A stretch of 64,000 nucleotides of DNA from Rathayibacter sp. VKM Ac-2760 (GTDB lineage Bacteria; Actinomycetota; Actinomycetes; Actinomycetales; Microbacteriaceae): assembly GCF_009834185.1 (NCBI RefSeq), contig NZ_CP047173.1, forward strand, positions 1,054,001 to 1,118,000, read 5' to 3'. The notes under the pieces were generated by a model, which saw only the letters and a program-made list of their open reading frames with translations, was not told the DNA's origin and ran no database searches. Positions 17,145 through 27,522 of the stretch are shown here, piece after piece (positions within the stretch are counted from its first letter, which is position 1; every line of letters begins with the position of its first letter). Made by a program: the position numbers and the translations under genes.

Positions 17145-18125
17145 ATGACTCCCCCTGAGAAGCTCAAGCTGGTCAGCCACGTCGACGCCATCAACTGGAA
17201 CCGCATCCAGGACGATAAGGACGTGGAGGTCTGGAACCGCCTCACGAGCAACTTCTGGCTGCCAGAGAAGGTCCCGCTGTCCAACGACATCCAGTCGTGG
17301 AACACGCTGACCCACGACGAGCAGCAGCTCACGATGCGCGTCTTCACGGGCCTGACCCTGCTCGACACCATCCAGGGCACGGTCGGTGCCGTCTCGCTGA
17401 TCCCCGATGCGCTCACCCCGCACGAGGAGGCCGTCTACACGAACATCGCGTTCATGGAGTCGGTGCACGCGAAGTCGTACTCCTCGGTGTTCTCGACCCT
17501 GTCGAACACCCAGGACATCGACGAGGCGTTCCGCTGGTCGGTCGAGAACCCGAACCTGCAGAAGAAGGCGTCCATCGTCATGGACTACTACCGCGGCGAC
17601 GACCCGCTGAAGCGGAAGGTCGCCTCCACACTGCTGGAGTCGTTCCTCTTCTACTCGGGGTTCTACCTGCCGATGTACTGGTCCTCGCGCGCCAAGCTCA
17701 CCAACACCGCGGACCTGGTGCGCCTGATCATCCGCGACGAGGCCGTGCACGGCTACTACATCGGCTACAAGTTCCAGAAGGGACTCGAGCTGGTCGACCA
17801 GGCCAAGCGCGACGAGATCAAGGACTACACGTTCTCGCTGCTCTACGAGCTCTACGACAACGAGGCGCAGTACACCCAGGACCTCTACGACCAGCTCGGC
17901 CTGACCGAGGACGTCAAGAAGTTCCTGCACTACAACGCCAACAAGGCCCTGATGAACCTCGGCTACGAGCCGATGTTCCCCAAGCAGGTCACCGATGTGA
18001 ACCCCGCGATCCTGTCGGCCCTCTCGCCCAACGCGGACGAGAACCACGACTTCTTCTCGGGCTCCGGCTCCTCCTACGTGATCGGCAAGGCCGTGAACAC
18101 CGAGGACGAGGACTGGGACTTCTAG
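17145..18125 (+). CDS. nrdF: Class Ib ribonucleoside-diphosphate reductase, beta subunit
   Basis: Radical-generating subunit (326 aa) with a ferritin-like helical bundle. Metal ligands are found in order: D in GLTLLDTIQG, E and H in FMESVHAKSYSSVF (whose Tyr is the candidate radical site), E in ESFLFYSGFYLPM, and E/H in RDEAVHGYYIG. The C-terminal tail ending NTEDEDWDF is the peptide that docks into NrdE. With NrdI in the operon, a dimanganese cofactor is expected. The mntH gene 14 kb away could supply Mn, but no shared control was seen. Confidence 0.96.
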   Translation: MTPPEKLKLVSHVDAINWNRIQDDKDVEVWNRLTSNFWLPEKVPLSNDIQSWNTLTHDEQQLTMRVFTGLTLLDTIQGTVGAVSLIPDALTPHEEAVYTNIAFMESVHAKSYSSVFSTLSNTQDIDEAFRWSVENPNLQKKASIVMDYYRGDDPLKRKVASTLLESFLFYSGFYLPMYWSSRAKLTNTADLVRLIIRDEAVHGYYIGYKFQKGLELVDQAKRDEIKDYTFSLLYELYDNEAQYTQDLYDQLGLTEDVKKFLHYNANKALMNLGYEPMFPKQVTDVNPAILSALSPNADENHDFFSGSGSSYVIGKAVNTEDEDWDF

Positions 18126-18157
18126 GCGTCGACACCCGCGTCCCGGCCTCCACGGCG

Positions 18158-18191
18158 AACGGCTCCTCCCCTCCGGGTGAGGAGCCGTTCC
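18158..18191 (+). terminator. Intrinsic terminator after nrdF
   Basis: GAACGGCTCCTC (18158-18169) pairs perfectly with GAGGAGCCGTTC (18180-18191) around a 10-nt loop, 33 bp after the nrdF stop. A clear U tract is absent, as is common in GC-rich actinobacteria. Confidence 0.75.
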
Positions 18192-18241
18192 TCGTCTCCG
18201 GGGAAACGGAGCGGGCCCGAGACGCCCGCGGGCGTCCCGTC

Positions 18242-18400
18242 ATGCTGGTCGAACAGCCCCGTAAGGGCGAGTCGCATGCTGGTCGAGTAGCCCCGAAGGG
18301 GCGTATCGAGACCCGCCGTCCTCAGAAGGTGGGTCTGCAGACCGTCGTCTGACGCTGGTGGATCTCGATACGCCCGCTGCGCGGGCTACTCGATCAGCAT
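18242..18400. repeat. Family A palindrome, copy 2
   Basis: Begins ATGCTGGTCGA...CAGCCCC and repeats the half-element ATGCTGGTCGAGTAGCCCC-GAA-GGGGCGTATCGAGACC. It then has a spacer containing CCGTC...CTGCAGACC and the inverse half GGATCTCGATACGCCC...GGGCTACTCGATCAGCAT. It lies between convergent nrdF and the acetyltransferase gene. Confidence 0.8.
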
Positions 18401-18431
18401 GAAGCGCGGCCACCACTGCTTGTCGGCGCGA

Positions 18432-19007
18432 TCACTTCAGCGGCAGCCGCATCAGGACGCGCGGGAAGCCGTTGAGCACCGAGGTGGTGTCGGCCGCGTG
18501 CGAGAAGCCGGCCTTCTCGAAGAGGGCGCGGGTGCCGACGTACGCCATCGTCTGCTCCACCCGCACGCCGGCGTTGTCGACGGGGTAGCCCTCGATTGCC
18601 GGAGCGCCGTGCGAGCGTGCGAAATCGACGGCGCCGGCGAGCAGAGCGTGCGAGATCCCGCGCTTGCGGAAGCCGGGGCGGACCCGGATGCACCAGACAC
18701 TCCAGACGTCGAGGTCGTCGACATGCGGGATCCTCCCGTTCTTCGCATAGCTCGTGTCGGCCCGGCGGTGCACGGCGGCCCAGCCCGCCACCTCGCCGTC
18801 GTCGTAGGCGAGGACGCCGGGCGGCGGGTCCTGCGCCACGAGCTCGCGCATCCGCTCGCCTCGGGCCGGACCGCGGAGCGCGTTGTTCTCGGTGGAGGAG
18901 AGCAGCCGGTAGCTCAGGCACCAGCACACGCTCGCGTCGGGCCGCTTCGGGCCGTTCATCGTCGCCAGGTCGTCGAACTCCGTGGCCGGGCGCACCTCGA
19001 TCGTCAT
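18432..19007 (-). CDS. GNAT-family N-acetyltransferase
   Basis: A 191-residue acetyltransferase. The acetyl-CoA pyrophosphate loop is VRPGFRKRGISHALL (about 113-127), preceded by the VWSVWCIRV strand and followed by the FEKAGFSHA end motif. The N-terminal third (NGPKRPDASVCWCLSYRLL) is Cys/Trp-rich, as in the subgroup annotated simply as GNAT family. The substrate cannot be predicted. The ATG at 19007 starts naturally (MTIEVRPATEFDD). Divergent from the aldo/keto reductase gene. Confidence 0.85.
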   Translation of the reverse strand: MTIEVRPATEFDDLATMNGPKRPDASVCWCLSYRLLSSTENNALRGPARGERMRELVAQDPPPGVLAYDDGEVAGWAAVHRRADTSYAKNGRIPHVDDLDVWSVWCIRVRPGFRKRGISHALLAGAVDFARSHGAPAIEGYPVDNAGVRVEQTMAYVGTRALFEKAGFSHAADTTSVLNGFPRVLMRLPLK

Positions 19008-19151
19008 GGCGGCAGCCTCCCACCGCGACGTCTCCCCGGCAAGGCACCCGATTCACCACTCCGCCGCATGAATCGCACCAGCGCCCCCTGTTGGACGGCG
19101 CACAGGCGGCGCCCGTACGGTGGTCGAGGTATCCAACGAAGGAGCACTCCC

Positions 19152-20084
19152 TTGAAGCACGTCCCCCTCGGCGCCTCCGGCCTCGACTCCCCGAACGTCG
19201 TCCTCGGCCTCATGCGCATCCCCGACATGACCGACGACGCCATCCGCGACCTCGTCCGCACCGCCCGCGACTCCGGCATCGACTTCTTCGATCACGCGGA
19301 CGTCTACGGCGGCGAGCTGCACCGCTGCGAGGAGCGCTTCGCCGAGGCGCTGGCGCTCACGCCGTCCGAGCGCGAGCAGGTCGTCCTGCAGACCAAGGCC
19401 GGCATCGTCGGCGACGGCCCGTACTTCGACTTCTCCTACGAGCACCTGATGCAGTCCGTCGAGGGCTCGCTGAAGGCGCTGCGCACCGACTACATCGACG
19501 TGCTGCTCCTGCACCGCCCCGACGCGCTGGTCGAGCCCGACGAGGTCGCCCGCGCCTTCGACGAGCTGCACGCGGCCGGCAAGGTCAAGCACTTCGGCGT
19601 CTCCAACCAGACGCCGTACCAGATCGAGCTGCTGAAGAAGTCGATGAACCAGCCGATCGTCGCGAACCAGCTGCAGCTGTCGATCACGCACTCGCCGATG
19701 ATCGCGCAGGGCGTCGCCTCGAACATGATCGCCGAGGACCAGTCGGTGATGCGCGATGCGGGCATCCTCGACTACTGCCGCCTGAACGACATCACGGTGC
19801 AGGCGTGGTCGCCGTTCCAGAGCGGCTTCTTCACCGGCGTCTTCCTCGACAACCCCGAGTACGGCGAGCTGAACGCGGTCCTCGACCGCCTGGCCGCCCA
19901 GTACGACGTCCCGCCCCTCGCCGTCGCGACCGCCTGGATCACCCGCCACCCGGCGAAGATGCAGGTCGTCCTCGGCACGACGAACGAGCAGCGCGTGCGC
20001 GATGCGGCCCTCGGCTCCGACCTGCCGCTCACGCGGCCGGAGTGGTACGAGCTGTTCCGCGCCGCGGGCCACATCGTCCCCTAG
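19152..20084 (+). CDS. Aldo/keto reductase
   Basis: A 310-residue NADPH-dependent oxidoreductase with the TIM-barrel AKR tetrad: D and Y in FFDHADVYGG (about 44-53), K in VLQTKAGI and H in DVLLLHRPD. VKHFGVSNQTPYQ and the C-terminal VVLGTTNEQRV, which binds the cofactor phosphate, complete the family pattern; the closest type is YdhF-like. The start is TTG 19152, 7 nt after AAGGAG, because no ATG precedes the conserved LKHVPLGASGL. The substrate is unknown. The next 215 bp contain a family B hairpin and the clpC promoter. Confidence 0.9.
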   Translation: MKHVPLGASGLDSPNVVLGLMRIPDMTDDAIRDLVRTARDSGIDFFDHADVYGGELHRCEERFAEALALTPSEREQVVLQTKAGIVGDGPYFDFSYEHLMQSVEGSLKALRTDYIDVLLLHRPDALVEPDEVARAFDELHAAGKVKHFGVSNQTPYQIELLKKSMNQPIVANQLQLSITHSPMIAQGVASNMIAEDQSVMRDAGILDYCRLNDITVQAWSPFQSGFFTGVFLDNPEYGELNAVLDRLAAQYDVPPLAVATAWITRHPAKMQVVLGTTNEQRVRDAALGSDLPLTRPEWYELFRAAGHIVP

Positions 20085-20171
20085 AGCTCCCACCCCGGAG
20101 AAACGCGCGTCGGCGCACAGGGAGGCACGGACCAGACACGGTCCGTGCCTCCTCTTCGTGTGCGCCCTCTC

Positions 20172-20232
20172 CGCGAGATGCCACTTGCGTACGCGACACG
20201 CCGCAGAAGGCGTGCACAAGTGGCATCTCGCG
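20172..20232. repeat. Family B 61-bp hairpin, copy 1
   Basis: Arms CGCGAGATGCCACTTG (20172-20187) and CAAGTGGCATCTCGCG (20217-20232) are perfect; the inner loop contains CGCGACACGCC. Same length and ends as the copies at 22887 and 60382. It lies after the aldo/keto reductase gene and may end its transcript. Confidence 0.85.
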
Positions 20233-20265
20233 GGCGGGGAATAGGCGGGGGCCCCCTGCGTTGAA

Positions 20266-20286
20266 CTTGAGTGCAAGTGACTCAAC
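20266..20286 (+). promoter_or_regulatory. HAIR operator (HspR-type) upstream of the Clp ATPase
   Basis: CTTGAGT (20266-20272), 7-nt spacer, ACTCAAC (20280-20286) matches the HspR-associated inverted repeat CTTGAGT-N7-ACTCAAG at all but the last base. It is 5 bp upstream of the AGGAGG ribosome-binding site, so HspR bound here would block transcription. HspR regulates dnaK and clpB in actinobacteria. Confidence 0.85.
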
Positions 20287-20301
20287 TCTTCAGGAGGACT
20301 G

Positions 20302-22845
<2,544 letters not shown>

Positions 22846-22886
22846 CCCCGCACCTTCTGGTGAGGTGACGCCCCCGGCGTCCCTCC

Positions 22887-22947
22887 CGCGAGATGCCACT
22901 TGTGCACGCTTCTCACGGCGTGTCGCGTGCACAAGTGGCATCTCGCG
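22887..22947. repeat. Family B 61-bp hairpin, copy 2 (inverted)
   Basis: Arms of 23 nt, starting CGCGAGATGCCACTTGTGCA at 22887 and ending at 22947, are perfectly complementary. The asymmetric loop contains GGCGTGTCGC, the reverse complement of the loop in copies 1 and 3, so this copy is in the opposite orientation. It lies 42 bp after the Clp stop, a position suited to termination or mRNA protection. Confidence 0.85.
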
Positions 22948-23055
22948 GGGGGGGAGCCGGGGTTTTGCGCGTCCGGGTCGGTGCGCGGGGGCTGTCGAGT
23001 GGTTGCGGGGGGTCGCGCGGGTGGGTAGACACGAAGGACGAGAACCGGAGGCACG

Positions 23056-23301
23056 ATGACGAATCCGCGCTACTACGACCCGGTCGGCAAGGCGGTCCGC
23101 GCGCTCCTGGTGATCAGCTTCGTCTGCTTCGGACTCGCGGTCGGCTTCTTCGCCCTCGACATCGTGATGCCGGGGAGCATGACCGACGCGCACCGCCCGT
23201 GGTCGGAGGCGAGCGGCGGGCTGGCCTGCTTCGGTATCGCGGCGCTGATCGTGCACTACGCGACCGTGGCCATCGTCGGCGCGCTGCGCGGCCGCGGCTG
23301 A
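23056..23301 (+). CDS. Small two-helix membrane protein
   Basis: An 81-residue protein with a good ribosome-binding site (CCGGAGG, 5 nt before ATG). Two hydrophobic segments are seen: about residues 16-38 (ALLVISFVCFGLAVGFFALD) and about 56-75 (LACFGIAALIVHYATVAIVG), separated by a short loop with HRPWSEASGG. It ends in RGRG. No family is recognised. It stands alone between repeats of families B and A. Confidence 0.65.
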   Translation: MTNPRYYDPVGKAVRALLVISFVCFGLAVGFFALDIVMPGSMTDAHRPWSEASGGLACFGIAALIVHYATVAIVGALRGRG

Positions 23302-23317
23302 CCCGCGGCCTTCTCGC

Positions 23318-23441
23318 CGATCGAGCAGCCCGCGGAGCGGGCGTCTCGAGATCCACCGGTGTCCGGAGTCGGGTCTGCAGATCCGGCCTGCTGACGGCGG
23401 TGGGTCTCTATGCGCCCCTGCGGGGCTACTCGACCAGCATG
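23318..23441. repeat. Family A palindrome, copy 3
   Basis: GATCGAGCAGCCCGCGGAGCGGGCGT...GAGATCCACC then GGTGGGTCTC...GCGCCCCTGCGGGGCTACTCGACCAGCAT, with CTGCAGATCC in the spacer. It lies between convergent genes: the small membrane protein and the PBP. Confidence 0.75.
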
Positions 23442-23475
23442 AAGAGGAGGCGGTTTCAGGTGCCGGAGGTGGGGG

Positions 23476-26085
23476 CTACGGGCACTGCTTCGCGGTGATC
23501 GAGACGCGGAGGGTCGCGTCGGGGGCGACGCCGGTGCCGCCCGCGGGGTCCTGGCCGGTCACCTGGCCGGCGTCGGGGGCGCTGCCGCTCGCTGTGCAGG
23601 ACAGGGTGATCCTCGAGAAGCCGGCCGAGGCGAACGCGGCCTTGGCGGTCTCGAGGTCCTGGCCGACCACACTCGGGACCGTCTGCTGACCGGCCGCGGG
23701 GGCGGCCGGAGCGGCGGGTTCCGCGGTCGGGGCGGGGGCGGGCGCCGGTCCCGAACTCGGGATGATCGTCACCGTGGTACCGCGGGTCGCGGTGCCGGAG
23801 GGGCTCTGGCGGACGACCGTGCCGGACGCGGCGGAGTTCGCCTCAGCGGCGCCCTCGCTCACGCTGAAGCCAGAGGACTCGAGCTTCGCGCGGGCGTCGT
23901 CGACCGACAGGCCGGTGACGTCCGGGACGTTCACGCGGGGCACGACCTGCAGCGAGCCGTCGGCCTCGGGGAACGCGGTGCCGCCGTAGCGCGCGTCCGC
24001 GGCGCGCATCACGACGGGCCAGATCCGGTGCCGGGCCGTGGCCGCGGAGCCGGAGTCGAACGAGTACCGGCCGAGGCGGAGGTTCGCGTCGCCCTTGATG
24101 TTGAAGACGCCGACCGCGGTCGCGACACGGGTGCTCGCGCCGGTCATCCAGGTCGCCTTCGCGTCGTCGGTCGTCCCGGTCTTGCCGATCAGCGGGACGC
24201 CGTCACCGGTGCGCGAGGCGACCGCCGTGCCACCGCCGGAGAACGTCGCCTGCAGGGCGATCGCCGCCGTCGCGGCGACGTTGCGGTCGATCGACTGGCG
24301 GCAGTTCGCCGCAGGGACGGGCTGCTCGGCTCCGGTCGCGTCGACGATCTTGTCGATCGCGATCGAGTCGCACGTCGATCCGCCGGACGCGATGGTGGCG
24401 AAGGCGCCGGCCATCGAGAGCGGGGACACGTAGTTGGTCCCGAGCACGGACGACGGGTTGTGCTCGAGCTCCTCGCCGTTGCCCCGCTTCACGCCCATGT
24501 CCACCGCCGTGTTGCGGATGGCGCACAGGTCGAGCTCGCGGGCCATGCCGACGAAGCCCGTGTTGAGGGATGTCTTGGTGAAGTCGACGGCGGTGCCGAC
24601 CTGGCCGTTGCCGCCCTCGTCGTTCTTGGCGCTGGTCGTACCGGCGTAGTTGGTGCCGCCGGGTGCGCAGGAGTCCTCGAAGCTGCCCCAGATGGCCTTC
24701 CGGGTCCCGTCCACGGACTCGTTGATGCTGTGCCCCTCCTTCAGCCACTCCACCAGGGTGAACAGCTTGTAGGTCGAGCCGGGCTGGATGCCCGAGGAGC
24801 CGCCGTAGGCGCTGTCCGTGCTGAGGTTGATCGCGCTGTAGGAGGGGTCGGCCGCGAGGACGTCCGGGTCCTGCGAGTACTTCTTGTTCTGGGTCATCGC
24901 GAGAACGCGGCCGGAGCCGACCTCGACGCTGACGGAGACCGCTCCGACGTCGAAGTTCCAGGTCTGCGGGACCTGCGCGTCGACGGCCGCGACGGCCGCG
25001 TTCTGCAGGTCGACGTCGAGGGTCGTGTAGACGTCGAGGCCGCCGCGGCGGAAGTTCGTCCAGCGGGTGTCCTCGTCGTCGCCGAACGTCTTGTCGTTCT
25101 TGAGGATGTTGGTGACGTAGTCGCAGAAGTAGCCCGCGTCGCCGGCGGTGGAGCAGCCGGTGCTCGGCTCGGTGATCTGCGGCTCGATCGGCGTCGCGAT
25201 CGCGGCGTCGTGGTCCTCCTGCGAGATCTTCCCCTCCTCCAGCATCTTGCCGATGATGTAGTCGCGGCGGTCCTTGTTGCGCTGGTAGCCGTTCGCCGCG
25301 CCGTTGTCGGGGTTGTCGGGCTGGTCGAGGCGCAGCACGGCCGGGTTGTTCACGATCGCGATGAGGCTGGCGGCCTGGGCGACGGTGAGGTTCGCCGCGG
25401 TGGTGTTGTAGTAGTAGTTGGCGGCCGTCTCGATGCCGTAGGTCGTGCCGCCGAAGAAGGCGATGTTGAGGTAGCCCTGGAGGATCTGGTCCTTCGAGTA
25501 CTCCTTCTCGAGGCCGATCGCGAGCTTCATCTCGCGGAGCTTGCGCTCGGGGGAGGTGCGCGTCGCGGCGTCGATGGCGGCGGCGCGCTCGGCCTCGTCG
25601 GTGATGTTGCGGACGGCCTTCTCGACCAGCACGTTCTTCACGTACTGCTGCGTGATGGAGGAGCCGCCCTGCGTGTCGTTGCCGAGCACGTAGGTCTGCG
25701 CGACGGCGCGCAGAGTGCCGGGCAGATCGACGCCGCCGTGCTCGTAGAAGCGCGGGTCCTCGCCGGAGACGGCCGCGTCCTTCGCGAACTGCGAGATCTG
25801 GTCCAGCGGGACCTCGATCCGGTTCTCCACGTAGAAGGAGGCGAGCAGCTGGGGGGAGCCGTCGGCGCGGGTCGCGTAGATGTTGCTCTTCTCGGAGAGC
25901 TTGTCGACCTCGAGGTACTCGGGGAGTCCGTCGAACACCCCGATCGACTGGTTCGCGGCGACGCCGGCGATCGCCACGGCAGGAGTGACGGTGGCGGTCA
26001 CGAGGACTCCTGCCACGACGCTCATGCCGAGGAAGCCCACGATCGCCTTGATCACGCCACCGGTGGTCCTGCTGTCGGACGCCAA
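23476..26085 (-). CDS. Bifunctional penicillin-binding protein (GT51 + transpeptidase) with PASTA domains
   Basis: Class A PBP (869 aa) that polymerises and cross-links peptidoglycan outside the membrane. One N-terminal anchor (about 15-45) is followed by the GT51 domain with the catalytic Glu in SGEDPRFYEHGGVD and QGGSSITQQYVKN. The transpeptidase has the active-site Ser in GSTYKLFTL, an SxN-type SLNTG and KTGTT. Two PASTA repeats (VPDVTGLSVDDARAKLESSG and VPSVVGQDLETAKAAF) near the C-terminus flank a Pro/Ala linker. The start is TTG 26085, 6 nt after GAAGGAGAAGG; no nearby ATG has a comparable site. The PASTA tails may link it to Ser/Thr-kinase control. Confidence 0.95.
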   Translation of the reverse strand: MASDSRTTGGVIKAIVGFLGMSVVAGVLVTATVTPAVAIAGVAANQSIGVFDGLPEYLEVDKLSEKSNIYATRADGSPQLLASFYVENRIEVPLDQISQFAKDAAVSGEDPRFYEHGGVDLPGTLRAVAQTYVLGNDTQGGSSITQQYVKNVLVEKAVRNITDEAERAAAIDAATRTSPERKLREMKLAIGLEKEYSKDQILQGYLNIAFFGGTTYGIETAANYYYNTTAANLTVAQAASLIAIVNNPAVLRLDQPDNPDNGAANGYQRNKDRRDYIIGKMLEEGKISQEDHDAAIATPIEPQITEPSTGCSTAGDAGYFCDYVTNILKNDKTFGDDEDTRWTNFRRGGLDVYTTLDVDLQNAAVAAVDAQVPQTWNFDVGAVSVSVEVGSGRVLAMTQNKKYSQDPDVLAADPSYSAINLSTDSAYGGSSGIQPGSTYKLFTLVEWLKEGHSINESVDGTRKAIWGSFEDSCAPGGTNYAGTTSAKNDEGGNGQVGTAVDFTKTSLNTGFVGMARELDLCAIRNTAVDMGVKRGNGEELEHNPSSVLGTNYVSPLSMAGAFATIASGGSTCDSIAIDKIVDATGAEQPVPAANCRQSIDRNVAATAAIALQATFSGGGTAVASRTGDGVPLIGKTGTTDDAKATWMTGASTRVATAVGVFNIKGDANLRLGRYSFDSGSAATARHRIWPVVMRAADARYGGTAFPEADGSLQVVPRVNVPDVTGLSVDDARAKLESSGFSVSEGAAEANSAASGTVVRQSPSGTATRGTTVTIIPSSGPAPAPAPTAEPAAPAAPAAGQQTVPSVVGQDLETAKAAFASAGFSRITLSCTASGSAPDAGQVTGQDPAGGTGVAPDATLRVSITAKQCP

Positions 26086-26287
26086 ACCTTCTCCTTCGGG
26101 TCACCCCCGATCGAACGACGGCCGCCGCCGACGCCCCGGACGCCCACTGCGCCGGGTCAACCACGACAGACTAACCCGAGACCTCCTGAAGACGAAGGGC
26201 CGGTCCGGGGCCTGAAAAGCGCCTGTGCGCGGGCGCTGTGGCGTCGAACGGCGGATCGAGGCTGCTCGCGCCGGCGGCGGGTGGCGA

Positions 26288-26734
26288 TCAGGCCGTGACG
26301 GGCCAGACGTAGTCGAGGCCCGGGAGGGTGTCCGGGAAGAGCGGCGCGTAGTGCTCCGGGTCCTTCTCGACGAGCTTCGAGCGGTGCGAGAGGTGCACGT
26401 CGTCGCGGCCGAACCAGGGCGGCAGCTCGATCTCGCCGGCGCGCTAGCGCGCGGCGTCCTCGGGGTCGAGCGCGAGCGCGGCCTCGGTCTTCTCGAGGCA
26501 GGTGTCTGCGTAGCCGCGGTCGGTCCAGGCGTCGCAGGTCTCGCGCTGGTAGGCCATCACCGCCGGCCGGTAGCCGCGCCACATCCGCACGGCGGGGTGG
26601 TGCTGCCAGCCGTAGCCGGGCACGGTGAGCGCGCGCATGATCTGCAGCGTCTCGATCCGCTGCTTCCCGAGCCGCTTGCTGTCGAGGGCGCGGGCGCTCG
26701 CGCGGAGATCGGGGACGGGGAGGAACGTCTGCAT
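26288..26734 (-). pseudogene. MSMEG_6728-family / pyrimidine-dimer glycosylase-like protein with in-frame TAG
   Basis: Residues 1-96 (MQTFLPVPDLRASARALD, RLGKQRIETLQIMRAL, GYGWQHHPAVRMWRGYRP) match the Pyr_excise/MSMEG_6728 family. A TAG codon at 26444-26446 (codon 97) interrupts it. Directly after the TAG the same frame continues with the family's C-terminal half (LPPWFGRDDVHLSHRSKLVE, DPEHYAPLFPD, LDYVWPVTA) to the TGA at 26288-26290. The full length without the stop would be 148 codons, normal for the family. It is a single-point nonsense allele, a sequencing error, or, least likely, read-through. Confidence 0.85.
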
Positions 26735-26841
26735 CCGCCCATCCAAGACGACGCGGATGCTCCTCGGCTGTGGCCGCCCGGACGCCGTCCGGCCATCGGC
26801 CCGTCACGCCGATGTCGCCTGCGCCGCGTACCGTGCGGGGC

Positions 26842-27477
26842 ATGACCGGACTCCCCCTCCTCGCCACCGACGACGTCCAGCTGCGCTGGGCGCGGCCCGA
26901 GGTCCTCGACTCCTCCCGGCACCGGATGCTGCGCCTGCTCACCCTCGCCGAGCGCCTGCGCTACGAGGCGACCGGCCGGCGCGAGGACCGCGACAGCTTC
27001 CTGCTCGGCCGGGTGCTGGTGCGCGAGCTCGCGGCCGAGACGCTCGGCATCGATCCGCTCGACATCCGCGTCGACGCGCGCTGCTCGCAGTGCGGCGGCC
27101 CGCACGGGCGCCCGGTGCTCGGCGGCGAGCACCCCGCGCTCGAGCGGATGCGCGTGAGCATCGCCCACTGCGACGGCGCCGTCGTCGCCGCCCTGGCCAC
27201 CGGCCGCGAGATCGGCGTCGACGCCGCGCGCACCCGCTCGGTGCGCGACCGGATCACCTCCGGAGCCGCGAGCGCCGAGCAGGTGCTGCAGGAGCTGCGC
27301 GCCCAGGCCGTCGCGAAGGCCGACGGTCGCGGGTCGGCGAAGGGCGACGCCGTGCTCTTCCGCACCCGCGAGGGCGCGACGGAGGCGTGGATCGAGGGCT
27401 CGGAGCGCTACTACGCGGTCTCGGAGCCGGCGGTGCACTCGGCGCTCGTCGTCACGGTCGCGCTCGCCCAGGACTGA
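26842..27477 (+). CDS. 4'-phosphopantetheinyl transferase superfamily-like protein, degenerate motifs
   Basis: A 211-residue protein with a Sfp-like layout: RWARPEVLDSS, LLGRVLVRELAAETLGI, then RVSIAHCDGAVVAALATG and REIGVDAARTRS. In active enzymes these last motifs read SISH..G and GVDVE. The Asp is kept but the following Glu position is Ala. The second metal/CoA motif (W..KEA..K) appears only as RAQAVAKADGRG. A PPTase transfers phosphopantetheine to carrier proteins; here activity is doubtful. ATG 26842 is chosen over an upstream in-frame start. The gene is divergent from the amber-interrupted gene. Confidence 0.6.
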   Translation: MTGLPLLATDDVQLRWARPEVLDSSRHRMLRLLTLAERLRYEATGRREDRDSFLLGRVLVRELAAETLGIDPLDIRVDARCSQCGGPHGRPVLGGEHPALERMRVSIAHCDGAVVAALATGREIGVDAARTRSVRDRITSGAASAEQVLQELRAQAVAKADGRGSAKGDAVLFRTREGATEAWIEGSERYYAVSEPAVHSALVVTVALAQD

Positions 27478-27522
27478 GAGCGCCCGGTCGCTCGCGCCCG
27501 ACGGCGCGCTCGGTCGCCCGCG

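Noticed and set aside
24028..26298. Long rightward open frame opposite the PBP gene
   Set aside because: Val/Arg/Glu/Asp-rich with no domain; it is the antisense of a gene with all PBP catalytic motifs.
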